From JABJAG01 sp965222215 (GTDB lineage Bacteria > Pseudomonadota > Alphaproteobacteria > UBA6615), in assembly GCA_965222215.1 (NCBI GenBank), contig OZ244931.1, forward strand, positions 3,410,001 through 3,474,000: a stretch of DNA of 64,000 nt. Reading direction: 5' to 3'. The notes under the pieces are model-generated. The model was not told the origin of the DNA and ran no database searches. It saw only the letters and a list, made by a program, of their open reading frames with translations. Position numbers and translations under genes: made by a program. This document shows positions 9,372-17,559 of this stretch, piece after piece; position 1 is the stretch's first letter; each line of letters begins with the position of its first letter.

Positions 9372-9704
9372 TCAGTTACCGCGGCGGGTCACCCCGATCA
9401 ATCCACCGATAACCAGCGCTGCCGTGTATCCGAAGGGCAGAATGATCACGGTCGACAGAAGCGGGAGCCAGACCAGCACGAACGGCTCCGGACCGCCGCG
9501 AAGCTGGAACACGACCATCGCAACCAACGCCGCCAGGACAGCGCCGATATAGGCTTCGCGATGCATGTCGTTGTAGCCGGCAAGACGCCCGGTCCGGCGG
9601 TCATCGTGTTGGCCCGCGGGCAGCACGAACTTCAGGACGATCATCCCGATCGCCATCACGGCGAACGGCAGAATGAACAGGATGATGAACAGATTCCACG
9701 TCAT
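9372..9704 (-). CDS. Small membrane protein of unknown function
   Basis: 110-residue protein with about three predicted transmembrane segments: NLFIILFILPFAVMAIGMIV near the N-terminus, YIGAVLAALVAMVVFQL in the middle, and VWLPLLSTVIILPFGYTAAL near the end. A charged loop (HDDRRTGRLAGYNDMHREA) lies between the first two. I do not recognise a family. It converges tail to tail with the bicupin gene, only six bases apart, and is divergent from the peroxiredoxin-like selenoprotein. Start taken at MTWNLF; upstream codons look non-coding. Confidence 0.6.
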   Translation of the reverse strand: MTWNLFIILFILPFAVMAIGMIVLKFVLPAGQHDDRRTGRLAGYNDMHREAYIGAVLAALVAMVVFQLRGGPEPFVLVWLPLLSTVIILPFGYTAALVIGGLIGVTRRGN

Positions 9705-9875
9705 CGCAAGCCTCCAAAATTTACTGTCGCATCTTCGCGCGATCAGCCCCCTATCCCTACAATGACTTCGTCCCCCGAGACAAGGCTGCGCGTTTGCCAA
9801 GACGCGGTTTCATGTGCACGATGGCGTGTGTAAATCGCGCCGGACGGCGCATGGTCCAAACGAAAAGGTATCAGC

Positions 9876-10349
9876 ATGTCAGACAAGCTCGGCATCGGCT
9901 CGACCTTCCCCAACATGACGGTGGATATCGTCGGTGGGGGACAGATCAGCCTGCCGGATGATCTCGATGCACGCTATCGGGTCATCCTGTTCTATCGCGG
10001 CCACTGGTGACCCTACTGTCGCCGTCAGTTGGTCGGCTACGCAGAACACAAAGACGAATTCGATAAACTCGGGGTGAAAATCTTCGCCGCGAGTGTCGAC
10101 GATCTCGAAAAGGCCCAGGAAGTGGCGGACGAAGTCAACTTCCCGGTCGGCTACGGGGTCACCCGCGAAATGGCGGACGCGCTCGGCTCTTACTGGGAAG
10201 ATCGCCGCTCGATCGTCCAGCCTTCGGAGTTCGTCGTGAAAGCGGACGGCACGGTCGCCGCCTGCAGCTACAGCGACGGCCCGCTCGGGCGCATCGACGC
10301 CGGAGATGTCGTGAAAATGGTCAATTTCTACGACTCCATGGGCAAGTAG
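9876..10349 (+). CDS. Peroxiredoxin-like selenoprotein (Sec45, UPYC motif)
   Basis: 157-residue thioredoxin-fold protein of the AhpC/TSA (peroxiredoxin-like) family, readable only if the in-frame UGA at 10008-10010 is decoded as selenocysteine. The frame is open on both sides: it runs from ATG 9876 through FYRGHWUPYCRRQL to TAG 10349, with the downstream half (KIFAASVDDLEKAQEVADEV, FVVKADGTV) continuing the same fold. Cysteine homologues have a WCPYC motif here, so Sec45 replaces the peroxidatic cysteine and Cys48 is the likely resolving residue. Expected role is reduction of peroxides or another thiol-dependent redox reaction in the cytoplasm. A hairpin follows the UGA at 10018-10040 and a strong terminator follows the gene. 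selA, selB, selD and tRNA-Sec lie within 7 kb. Confidence 0.93.
10018..10040 (+). promoter_or_regulatory. Putative bacterial SECIS hairpin of the peroxiredoxin-like gene
   Basis: Starting seven bases after the UGA, GCCG (10021-10024) pairs with CGGC (10034-10037) and is extended by GT/AC outside one mismatch. An inner C-G pair past a T-T mismatch would leave the loop AGTTG, with G in the second position. The apical loop lies about 16-20 bases from the UGA, within the range known for bacterial SECIS elements bound by SelB. The pairing was done by eye. Confidence 0.65.
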
Positions 10350-10374
10350 CGCACATCCGATACCGGATTGCAGA

Positions 10375-10412
10375 CGCCGCGCCGGCACTCCCGGCGCGGC
10401 GTTTTGCTTTTG
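10375..10412 (+). terminator. Rho-independent terminator after the peroxiredoxin-like selenoprotein
   Basis: An 11-bp perfect GC-rich stem (10375-10385 with 10391-10401, loop CACTC) is followed by TTTTGCTTTT. It lies 26 bases after the selenoprotein stop. An imperfect repeat of the 3' half plus a T-rich tail follows at about 10415-10443. Confidence 0.9.
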
Positions 10413-10512
10413 GGCCGCCACTCCCGGCGCGGGATTTTCTTTTCTGGAAAAAGCTTAACCGGCACCGCCCCCGGGACTAGTCTGGCGGCAACAGAATAAA
10501 CGGGAGAGAAAC

Positions 10513-10914
10513 ATGATCGTATTCGACCTTGCCGAAGAGCAGGAATGGAACCCGCAACGCCATGTGGAGAAAATCCTCGACACCGTGGCCGAGGGCGACG
10601 TCACGGTGGCGTGCTGGGAGCCGGGCCAGACGAGCCCCAACCATTGCCACCCGAACGCAACGGAAATCTATTTCTGCCACACCGGCGGCGGCACCATGCG
10701 CACGCCCGACCAGACCATCGAGGTCAAACCGGGCGCCTTCATCGTCCACCCGCCGGGCGAACTGCACGAGTATGAGAACGGCCCCGAGCGCTCGCTCCTG
10801 TTCCGGGTGCGCTACGGCGGCGACTTCTCGACTCGCATCAAGGAATGGCCGAGCCAGCCGGACCACGAGATCAGTGCCGAGGACAACGCCTATTTCGAGG
10901 CCAACCCGTCCTGA
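10513..10914 (+). CDS. Single-domain cupin protein
   Basis: 133-residue small cupin. The barrel carries the metal motif PNHCHPNATEIYFCHTGGGT at about residues 42-61 and GAFIVHPPGELHEYENG at about 77-93, so the three-histidine/one-glutamate site looks intact. A GGGAGAGAA Shine-Dalgarno sequence precedes the ATG. It is a standalone gene between the terminator of the selenoprotein and an inverted-repeat element. Such proteins include small dioxygenases and sugar isomerases; the function is not predictable. Confidence 0.8.
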   Translation: MIVFDLAEEQEWNPQRHVEKILDTVAEGDVTVACWEPGQTSPNHCHPNATEIYFCHTGGGTMRTPDQTIEVKPGAFIVHPPGELHEYENGPERSLLFRVRYGGDFSTRIKEWPSQPDHEISAEDNAYFEANPS

Positions 10915-10950
10915 TGTATTTTGAGGCACCAGGAGCGCTGCACACCTCAC

Positions 10951-11044
10951 TCGTCGCCCCTGCGAAGGCAGGGGCCCATTGACTCAGTCGGTTGCCTGGA
11001 CCGGCTTCGGCGTGAATGGATCCCTGCCTTCGCAGGGATGACGA
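10951..11044. repeat. Inverted repeat with CCCTGCGAAGGCAGGG ends
   Basis: The left arm TCGTCGCCCCTGCGAAGGCA is matched in inverted orientation by the right arm CCCTGCCTTCGCAGGGATGA ending at ACGA. Unlike the TTGCGAG elements, this type appears once in the window. Related palindromes are widespread in proteobacterial intergenic DNA. It lies between the cupin gene and the ABC transporter operon. Confidence 0.8.
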
Positions 11045-11099
11045 ACAAGCGGAACACAGACCGCAGGCCAACTTTCAGCCGTAACGGCCGAATGCCCGA

Positions 11100-11214
11100 A
11101 ACAAATTAACGATTTCTATGTGTAAATTAAAACATACCCCATTGCTTGATGGGGTTTAGGTCCTATATACCCTCGCGCTTCCCAATCGATTGCGAGTGTC
11201 CGGAGGGCCTCACC
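11100..11214 (+). promoter_or_regulatory. AT-rich leader of the ABC transporter operon
   Basis: The bases around 11101-11135 are unusually AT-rich for this window and could hold the promoter. A small hairpin follows (ACCCCAT at 11136-11142 with ATGGGGT at 11149-11155). The Shine-Dalgarno sequence CGGAGGG lies about ten bases before the ATG at 11215. I could not match the leader to a known riboswitch. Confidence 0.4.
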
Positions 11215-12243
11215 ATGCGACGTTTCACCAAACTCAGGATCGCGTCCGCGATCGCCGCGTTCGTGCTGGCGCTCGGCGTGCTAGCACAGGCCCCCGCGAC
11301 GGCTCAGACCAAGCTCAAAGTCGCCTATATCCCGATCATGCCGATGTCCCAGCTCTTCGTCATGGAAGGCGAAGGCTGGACCGAGGAGGCCGGGCTCGAC
11401 CTCGAACTGACCAAGTTCTCCTCCGGCCCGGCGATCGTCCAGGCCATCGCCTCGGGCGACTTCGATGTGATGTATTTCGGCATCGGTCCGGCCATGGTGT
11501 CGCGCGCGCGCGGCGTGCCGCTCAAGGTTGTCGCCAGCAACGTCATCGAGCAGATCGCGCTGATCACCCGCGGCGAATTCGCCGAAACCATGGCCGCGGC
11601 GGCAAGCCCGGCCGAGGGCGTGAAGAAGTTCACGGAAGAGGCCGGGCGCAAGCCGCGCATCGCCTCCCTGCCGAAAGGCTCGGTGCCCGACACCGTGTTC
11701 CGTCACTGGCTGATCCGGGTCGCCGGCCTGACCGAGAACGATATCGACATCGTCGGCATGGGCGCGGGCAAGGTGCAGCAGGCCATGCTCGCCAAGTCGG
11801 TCGACGCCGCCTCGATCCTCGAGCCGATCGTGACCATCATCGGCGACCGCCTGCCGGACGCGAAGATTGTCGCCAAGGGCGGTGAGATGCTCGAGAACCA
11901 GCCCGGCGCCGTCGTCGCCGTGCGCGAGAGCGTGATCGCGGACCACAGCGACGCCGTCGCGAAGCTGGTCGAGCTGCATGTGCGCGCCACGGACCTGATC
12001 AACAAGGACCCGGCCCGCGCCGCGAAGCACATCCACGCGTTCCTGGGCCAGGGCCTGATCCCGGTCGAGACCATCGAGCGGGCGCTGCAGTCGCAGATCA
12101 GCAACTTCGTCGCCGACCCGGGACAGATCGTGCCCGCCACGAAAGTGATGCACGACTTCTCCGCCGAGATCGGCACGCTCAAGAAGCCGGTGCCGCTCGA
12201 CGAGCTGTTCGACACCTCCTACTACGAGAAGGTTGCGAAGTAG
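11215..12243 (+). CDS. ABC transporter substrate-binding protein (TauA/SsuA/NitT type)
   Basis: 342-residue periplasmic binding protein. A signal peptide (MRRFTKLRIASAIAAFVLAL, cleavage near ATAQ-T) is followed by a two-lobed fold. VAYIPIMPMSQLFVMEGEGW and FDVMYFGIGPAMVSRARGVP are typical of the sulfonate/nitrate/taurine family. It is the first gene of a compact run: the permease starts four bases after its stop, then ATPase, DsrE-like protein and hydrolase follow. The ligand is unknown; the family binds sulfonates, nitrate, pyrimidines or other small anions. The ATG at 11215 has a good Shine-Dalgarno sequence and begins the signal peptide. Confidence 0.88.
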   Translation: MRRFTKLRIASAIAAFVLALGVLAQAPATAQTKLKVAYIPIMPMSQLFVMEGEGWTEEAGLDLELTKFSSGPAIVQAIASGDFDVMYFGIGPAMVSRARGVPLKVVASNVIEQIALITRGEFAETMAAAASPAEGVKKFTEEAGRKPRIASLPKGSVPDTVFRHWLIRVAGLTENDIDIVGMGAGKVQQAMLAKSVDAASILEPIVTIIGDRLPDAKIVAKGGEMLENQPGAVVAVRESVIADHSDAVAKLVELHVRATDLINKDPARAAKHIHAFLGQGLIPVETIERALQSQISNFVADPGQIVPATKVMHDFSAEIGTLKKPVPLDELFDTSYYEKVAK

Positions 12244-12246
12244 CCC

Positions 12247-12993
12247 GTGACCCGGCGGAGCGTTCTCGGCGCGGGCGGCCTGCTCGCCTTCCTCCTGCTA
12301 TGGGAAGCGATCGCGCGCAGCGGCCTCATCGAGGCCACCCTGCTGCCCGCGCCCAGCGGCCTGCCCGCAACGCTCTATTCCGAGGTCTCACTGGGCTTCT
12401 GGCACGCGATGGTGCTGGCAAGCCTCAACCACTACCTGATCGGGCTGGCGAGCGGTTCTATCCTGGGCGTGATCGTCGGCGGCGCGGTCGCGCTGTTCCC
12501 GACCGTCGACGCCACCCAGAGCTGGCTCGCGCGCCTGCTGCGCCCGATCCCGCCGCTGGCGTGGATTCCCTTCGCGATTATCTGGTTCGGGATCAGCGAG
12601 ACCGCCGCCGCGTTCATCATCGCCATCGGCGTGTTCTGGATTAACTACTTCACGGCCTATTCGGCGGTGCGGGCCGTCGATCCGGACCTCGTCGAGCTGG
12701 CGGCCTCCTTCGGGCACCGCTCGCTGGGCGCGCGCTTGCGCAAGGTGATCCTCCCCGGCGCGGCGCCCGGCATCCTGTCGGGCCTGCGGGCCGGGCTCGG
12801 CCAGGGCTGGATGACCGTCGTCGCCGCCGAGCTGTTCGGCATCACCGGCATCGGCCAACGCATGAACGAGGCCGCCGGGCTTCTCGCCACGGAAGTGGTG
12901 ATCGTCTACATGCTGACCATCGCGCTGCTCTATGGCATCAGCGACATGCTGTTCGTCGCCGTCCAGAACCGGGTGCTCCGATGGCAGCGATAG
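12247..12993 (+). CDS. ABC transporter permease (TauC/SsuC type)
   Basis: 248-residue inner-membrane permease of the BPD_transp_1 family with about six membrane segments, for example VLGAGGLLAFLLLWEAIA and AAFIIAIGVFWINYFTAYSA. The EAA-loop motif that contacts the ATPase is visible as EVLPGAAPGILSGLRAGLG-like sequence (here VILPGAAPGILSGLRAGLGQ, about residues 174-193). It starts with GTG four bases after the binding-protein gene and overlaps the ATPase gene by 13 bases, so translation is probably coupled. Confidence 0.9.
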   Translation: MTRRSVLGAGGLLAFLLLWEAIARSGLIEATLLPAPSGLPATLYSEVSLGFWHAMVLASLNHYLIGLASGSILGVIVGGAVALFPTVDATQSWLARLLRPIPPLAWIPFAIIWFGISETAAAFIIAIGVFWINYFTAYSAVRAVDPDLVELAASFGHRSLGARLRKVILPGAAPGILSGLRAGLGQGWMTVVAAELFGITGIGQRMNEAAGLLATEVVIVYMLTIALLYGISDMLFVAVQNRVLRWQR

Positions 12994-13742
12994 CCGAACT
13001 CAAGGGGATCGCGGCGACCTTCCCCGGCGCCGCGCAGCCGGTCTTCGCCGATATCGACATCGCCGTCGAGCGGGGCGAGTTCGTGATCGTCGTCGGCGCA
13101 TCGGGCGCAGGCAAGTCGACCCTTCTGCGCGTGATCGCGGGCCTGCTCGAACCCTCGGCCGGGCGGATTTCCCACGATATTGAAAACCGCCCCGACCGCC
13201 GCGAAGTCGCGATGGTCTTCCAGGAAGCCCGGCTGATGCCGTGGCGCAAGGTGGCCGATAATGTCGCCCTCGGCCTTGAGGGTCTCGACGTCAGCAAGGC
13301 TGAACGTGACGAGCGGATCGCCGATGCGCTGAAACTCGTCGGGCTGGCCGACTATGGCGACCGCTGGGCGCACGAATTGTCCGGCGGCCAGCGCCAGCGG
13401 GTGGGCATCGCCCGCGGGCTGGCTGTCGATCCGGACCTTTTGCTGATGGACGAGCCCTTCGGAGCGCTCGACGCCATTACACGCCAAACCCTGCAGGACG
13501 AGCTGCTGCGCATCTGGACCGAGACCGGCAAATCGATCCTGTTCGTCACCCACGACATCGACGAGGCGGTTTATCTCGGTGACCGGGTGCTGCTGCTCGG
13601 CGGCACCCCGGCGCGGGTCGTGCACAACTACGAGGTCGACGCGCCGCGCCCGCGAAGCCGCGAAGGCGAGGAAGTCGGCCGGGTCGGTGCGCAAGTGAAG
13701 GCGGACCTGTCCAGCCAGTTCGACCACGGCGGAGGCATCTGA
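12981..13742 (+). CDS. ABC transporter ATP-binding protein (TauB/SsuB type)
   Basis: 253-residue ATPase that powers the adjacent permease. Walker A is GASGAGKS (39-46). The Q-loop is in VFQEARLMPWRKVADNV, the signature motif is LSGGQRQRVGIARGL, Walker B is LLLMDEPFGALD, and the H-loop is FVTHDIDEA. MPWRKVADNV is typical of the nitrate/sulfonate subfamily. Overlaps the permease end by 13 bases and is followed after three bases by the DsrE-like gene. Confidence 0.93.
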   Translation: MAAIAELKGIAATFPGAAQPVFADIDIAVERGEFVIVVGASGAGKSTLLRVIAGLLEPSAGRISHDIENRPDRREVAMVFQEARLMPWRKVADNVALGLEGLDVSKAERDERIADALKLVGLADYGDRWAHELSGGQRQRVGIARGLAVDPDLLLMDEPFGALDAITRQTLQDELLRIWTETGKSILFVTHDIDEAVYLGDRVLLLGGTPARVVHNYEVDAPRPRSREGEEVGRVGAQVKADLSSQFDHGGGI

Positions 13743-13745
13743 TCC

Positions 13746-14039
13746 ATGCGGGTTCTGCTGCACGCGCCCACAGCGAACGCCCTCACCCGCGCTCGGTCCA
13801 ACGCCCGCAACCTGCTGGCCCGCCAGCCGGACGCCGAGATTCTGATCGTCACCAACGCGGACGGCGTCGGCGAAGCCATCGCGACGCGTGACGAGGACAC
13901 CGACGCTCTGCTCCGCATCTGCGAGAACACCCTTCATGCCCGAAGCCTGAGCGCGCCGGACGGTATCGCCACGGTGCCCGCCGCGATTGAAACACTCGCG
14001 ACGCTGCAGGACGAAGGCTGGATTTACGTCCGGGCATAG
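13746..14039 (+). CDS. DsrE-like small protein
   Basis: 97-residue protein resembling the DsrE/DsrF-like alpha/beta fold: VLLHAPTANALTRARSNARN, then the strand AEILIVTNADGV and the terminal TLQDEGWIYVRA. Family members take part in sulfur relay (TusD, DsrE) or are of unknown role. The active cysteine of sulfur carriers is not clearly conserved; the only cysteine is in LRICENTL near residue 59. It follows the ATPase gene after three bases, so it is probably part of the transporter operon, which would suit a sulfur- or selenium-containing substrate. That link is inference. Confidence 0.65.
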   Translation: MRVLLHAPTANALTRARSNARNLLARQPDAEILIVTNADGVGEAIATRDEDTDALLRICENTLHARSLSAPDGIATVPAAIETLATLQDEGWIYVRA

Positions 14040-14053
14040 GCGAGGCTGCGTCC

Positions 14054-15025
14054 ATGCGCATCGTTCTGACGGCCCTCGCTCTCCTGGTTTCGTTCACTGC
14101 CGCCCCTGCCGAGGCGCGCCAGCAACACGCCAACGAGGTGGCCGTAAAAGGGCTCGCCGGAACATTCGCGACTCCCGCAGCGGCCGGCAAACACAAGGCC
14201 GTCCTGATGATCGCAGGCTCCGGCCCCACGGATCGCAACGGCAACAGCAAGCTCGGCGTCAGCGCGGATTATCTCGAAATGCTGGCCGACGCGCTCGCGG
14301 GCGACGGCATCGCGTCGCTGCGCTACGACAAGCGCGGCGTGGGCGGCAGCAAGGCCCTGATGACGACCGAAGCCGATCTGCGCTTTTCCGACTATGTCGG
14401 GGATGCGCGCACGCTGACCCGCTGGCTACGAAGTCGGAAAGACGTGTCGTGCGTTTTCCTGCTCGGCCACAGCGAAGGCGGGCTGATCGCGACCCTCGTC
14501 GCGGAGGGCGGCAGCGCGGCGGGACTGGTGCTGGTCGCCTCACCCGGCCGGCCGCTCGGCGCGGTGCTGCACGACCAGCTCAGCCGTTCGCCCATGTCCG
14601 CCCCCTTGCGGACCGAAGCCCTGTCGGTGCTGAAAAGCCTCGAAGGCGGTGAGACCGTCACGGGCGTCAGCCCGAAGCTGAACAACCTGTTTCGCGCCTC
14701 GGTGCAGCCCTACCTGATCTCGCTGCTGGATATCGACCCGGCCAGGCGCCTCGCCGCGCTGAAACTGCCGACCCTGATCGTATCCGGCGCCCACGACCTG
14801 CAGGTGTCGAAAGCGGACTATGAGGCGCTCACCCGGGCCCGCCCCGGCGCGGAAGCGTTACGCATCGCCGGCATGAACCATGTGCTCAAGATCGCCCCGC
14901 AGGCGCGGAAGGCCAACTTCGCCACCTACCGGAACCCGGACCTGCCGCTGGCGCCGAAACTGGCCCCCGCCGTCTCCGGCTTCGTCCGCGAAACCGCCTG
15001 CACTGCCGCTTCCGGCAAAGGATAA
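14054..15025 (+). CDS. Exported alpha/beta hydrolase
   Basis: 323-residue serine hydrolase with a signal peptide (MRIVLTALALLVSFTAAPAE). The oxyanion-region motif is MIAGSGPTDRNGN, the nucleophile elbow is GHSEGG (about residues 139-144), the acid is probably in VSGAHDLQVS, and the histidine in IAGMNHVLK. The combination of SGPTDRNGN and GHSEGG is typical of the YuxL/BAAT-like dienelactone-type exported hydrolases. It starts 14 bases after the DsrE-like gene and ends 52 bases before tRNA-Sec. Substrate unknown. Confidence 0.83.
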   Translation: MRIVLTALALLVSFTAAPAEARQQHANEVAVKGLAGTFATPAAAGKHKAVLMIAGSGPTDRNGNSKLGVSADYLEMLADALAGDGIASLRYDKRGVGGSKALMTTEADLRFSDYVGDARTLTRWLRSRKDVSCVFLLGHSEGGLIATLVAEGGSAAGLVLVASPGRPLGAVLHDQLSRSPMSAPLRTEALSVLKSLEGGETVTGVSPKLNNLFRASVQPYLISLLDIDPARRLAALKLPTLIVSGAHDLQVSKADYEALTRARPGAEALRIAGMNHVLKIAPQARKANFATYRNPDLPLAPKLAPAVSGFVRETACTAASGKG

Positions 15026-15077
15026 ATTCCGCACCGGACCCTTGCCCGTCCCCGTCCCGCGACCCACAATCATTCGT

Positions 15078-15173
15078 GGAGGAGGAACGTTCCCCGGTGG
15101 GGCGCCCGGTCTTCAAAACCGGTGAGGGGCGTTAGACGTGCCTGGTGGGTTCGACTCCCACCCTCTTCCGCCA
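15078..15173 (+). tRNA. selC: tRNA-Sec (anticodon UCA)
   Basis: 96-nt selenocysteine tRNA. The 8-bp acceptor stem pairs GGAGGAGG (15078-15085) with CCTCTTCC (15162-15169), with one G-U. The anticodon stem CCGGT/ACCGG encloses loop CTTCAAA with anticodon TCA at 15113-15115. A long variable arm follows, then a 5-bp T stem GTGGG/CCCAC around TTCGACT. Discriminator G and an encoded CCA end the gene at 15173. The 8+5 acceptor/T-arm pairing and UCA anticodon are diagnostic of bacterial tRNA-Sec. Confidence 0.97.
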
Positions 15174-15247
15174 AATTTCCGCGAATAGAATGCCCGCATC
15201 CGGTGTTCCTTATCGCAGGCCCTTCGAACCGAAAGCCCTGGCGCGGC

Positions 15248-17461
15248 ATGCAATCCCTGGTCCCCATCCATACCGACATCGTCCTCGTGGGCGGCGGACA
15301 CAGCCATGTCGAGGTATTGAAGAAGTTCGGCATGAGCCCCGAACCGGGGGTCCGGCTGACCCTGATCGCGCGCGACCTCCTGACGCCCTACTCCGGCATG
15401 ATCCCCGGCTACATCGCGGGCCATTATTCGCGCGCGGAAGCGCATATCGACCTGCGCCCGCTGGCCTCGTTTGCCAATGCGCGGCTGATCCACGCGCCGG
15501 CGCTCTCCATGGATCCGGTCGCACGCCGGATCGCGGTGGCCGGGCGTCCGTCCATCGGCTTCGATATCGCGTCCATCGACACCGGCTCGACGCCGTCGGT
15601 CCGCAACATCGAAGGCGCGGAGCACGCCATCCCGGTCAAACCGATCGACCGCTTCCTGGAGGCCTACCACGCGCTCACCGACGGAATCCGCAATCACGAC
15701 GGCGCGTTCCGGCTCGCCATCATCGGCGGCGGTGCGGGCGGTGTCGAACTGGCCTTCGCGCTGGGGCACCGCCTGCGCACGGCGGCGGACGAACTCGGCA
15801 AGGACCCCGACGACTTCCACATCTCCATCGCCGAAGCCGACGAAGTGCTGTTGCCGGGTTACAACGCGGCGGCGCGGCGACGGATCGAACGCGCGCTCGC
15901 CGCACGCAGCATCGAGGTGCATACCGGCGTCACCGTGGCGAAAGTCGCACCGGGTCATATCCATCTGGACGACGGCGCCACGATCGGGTGCGACCAGGCC
16001 ATTCTCGTCACCTCCGCCGGGCCGCCCGGATGGCTGGCGGACAGCGGTCTCGCACTGGACGCGCACGGCTTCGTGCGGGTCGACGACAATCTTCGCTCGA
16101 CGTCGCACCCGCACGTCTTCACCGCCGGCGACGCCGCATCGATGGACAGTCACAGCCTTCCCAAGTCCGGCGTCTACGCCGTAAGGCAGGGTCCGTACCT
16201 GGCCGAGAACCTGCGCCGTGGCGCCACCGGGCGGCCGCTGCGTCCCTACCGGCCGCAGGGCCAGACCCTGGCGCTCATCACCACCGGCGAACAGCATGCC
16301 ATCGCCGCGCGCGGGCCTCTCTCCGCGCAGGGCGACTGGGTCTGGCGCTGGAAAGACTGGATCGACCGCCGCTGGATGGAGAAATACCAGGAACTGCCGG
16401 ACATGGAAGAGGAAGGCGCCGGCGGTGACGACGTGCTGGACGCCATGCGCTGCGGGGGCTGCGGCGCGAAAGTGCCCGCGCCCGTCCTGCATCGCGCGCT
16501 GTCGCAGCTGCCGCCCCAGACGAAGGAAGGCCTCGACCAGGGCCTGGATTCGCCCGACGACGCGGCCGTCCTGACCCCGCCGCCGGGCAAGGCGCTGGTC
16601 CAGACTGTCGACCAGTTCCGCGCGTTCATCGACGACCCGTACATGTTCGGCCGCATCGCCGCGAACCACTGCCTCGGCGATATCTTCGCGATGGGCGCGG
16701 AGGCGCACTCGGCATTGGCGGCGGTCATGCTTCCCCACGGCGACGACGACAAGACCGCCGACGACCTGCACCAGCTCCTGTCCGGGGCCATCGAGACGCT
16801 GGCGGAGGCCGGGGCGGTGCTGGCCGGCGGCCACACCGGCGAAGGGGCGGAGATGGCCTTCGGCCTGACGATCAACGGCTACGCGGATCGCGACGCCATC
16901 ATCCGCAAGGGCGGCTTCAAGCCCGGCGACACGCTGATCCTGACCAAGCCCATCGGCACCGGCGTCCTGTTCGCGGCCGACATGCGCGCCGACGCGCGCG
17001 GCGACTGGATCGAGGCCGCGCTCGCCTCCATGCAGCGCTCGCTGAAACCGGTCGCGGAGATCGCCCGCACCCACGGCGTCACGGCGGGCACCGACGTCAC
17101 CGGCTTCGGGCTCGCCGGCCATCTTCTTGAAATGCTCGACGCCTCGAACGCGGGCGCGGACATCGACCTCGCCGCCATCCCGGTCCTGGACGGCGCGCTG
17201 GAATTGTCGGCGGCCGGGATCGAAAGCACCCTGCGGCCGGGCAACGAAGCCTCGGCGGGGCCCGCTCTCGAAACGGGAACGCACCCGGTCCGGACCCTCC
17301 TGTTCGACCCGCAGACCGCGGGCGGGCTCCTGTTCGGCGTGCCTGCCGACCGTGCCGAGGCCTGCCTGGCGGCGCTGCGGGCCGGCCCCGCGCCCGACGC
17401 GGCGGCGATCGGGACCGTGCGCGAGGCACGCTCACCCACGGTGATCGCGCTGCGCGCCTGA
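15248..17461 (+). CDS. selD: Selenophosphate synthetase SelD fused to an NDH-2-like flavoprotein
   Basis: 737-residue fusion. Residues 1 to about 390 are a pyridine-nucleotide disulfide/NDH-2-like FAD oxidoreductase: IVLVGGGHSHVEVL near the start, IIGGGAGGVELAFALGHRL in the middle, and VFTAGDAASM as the second FAD motif. Residues from about 395 are SelD, which makes selenophosphate from selenide and ATP. The active-site motif is RCGGCGAKVPAP with Cys405 and Lys408 at the catalytic positions, followed by the metal/ATP motifs NHCLGDIFAMGA, LAGGHTGEGAEM and TDVTGFGLAGHL. The start at 15248 avoids overlap with tRNA-Sec; upstream in-frame codons run through the tRNA. This fusion architecture is known elsewhere, where the flavoprotein is thought to supply reduced selenium. 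Confidence 0.96.
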   Translation: MQSLVPIHTDIVLVGGGHSHVEVLKKFGMSPEPGVRLTLIARDLLTPYSGMIPGYIAGHYSRAEAHIDLRPLASFANARLIHAPALSMDPVARRIAVAGRPSIGFDIASIDTGSTPSVRNIEGAEHAIPVKPIDRFLEAYHALTDGIRNHDGAFRLAIIGGGAGGVELAFALGHRLRTAADELGKDPDDFHISIAEADEVLLPGYNAAARRRIERALAARSIEVHTGVTVAKVAPGHIHLDDGATIGCDQAILVTSAGPPGWLADSGLALDAHGFVRVDDNLRSTSHPHVFTAGDAASMDSHSLPKSGVYAVRQGPYLAENLRRGATGRPLRPYRPQGQTLALITTGEQHAIAARGPLSAQGDWVWRWKDWIDRRWMEKYQELPDMEEEGAGGDDVLDAMRCGGCGAKVPAPVLHRALSQLPPQTKEGLDQGLDSPDDAAVLTPPPGKALVQTVDQFRAFIDDPYMFGRIAANHCLGDIFAMGAEAHSALAAVMLPHGDDDKTADDLHQLLSGAIETLAEAGAVLAGGHTGEGAEMAFGLTINGYADRDAIIRKGGFKPGDTLILTKPIGTGVLFAADMRADARGDWIEAALASMQRSLKPVAEIARTHGVTAGTDVTGFGLAGHLLEMLDASNAGADIDLAAIPVLDGALELSAAGIESTLRPGNEASAGPALETGTHPVRTLLFDPQTAGGLLFGVPADRAEACLAALRAGPAPDAAAIGTVREARSPTVIALRA

Positions 17462-17559
17462 TCGGCGCAATCTCTCCGCGATTTTGCCTTATCCGCGGCC
17501 CGTGCGCGCCGCAAACGAACCCGACCTTCTCCCTGCAACACCATGAGGGGAGAAACACC

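Noticed and set aside
15113..17284. A 720-codon open frame antisense to selD
   Set aside because: High-GC coding DNA often leaves long antisense frames open. The translation is Arg/Gly/Val/His-rich without family motifs, and the selD frame is clearly the coding one.
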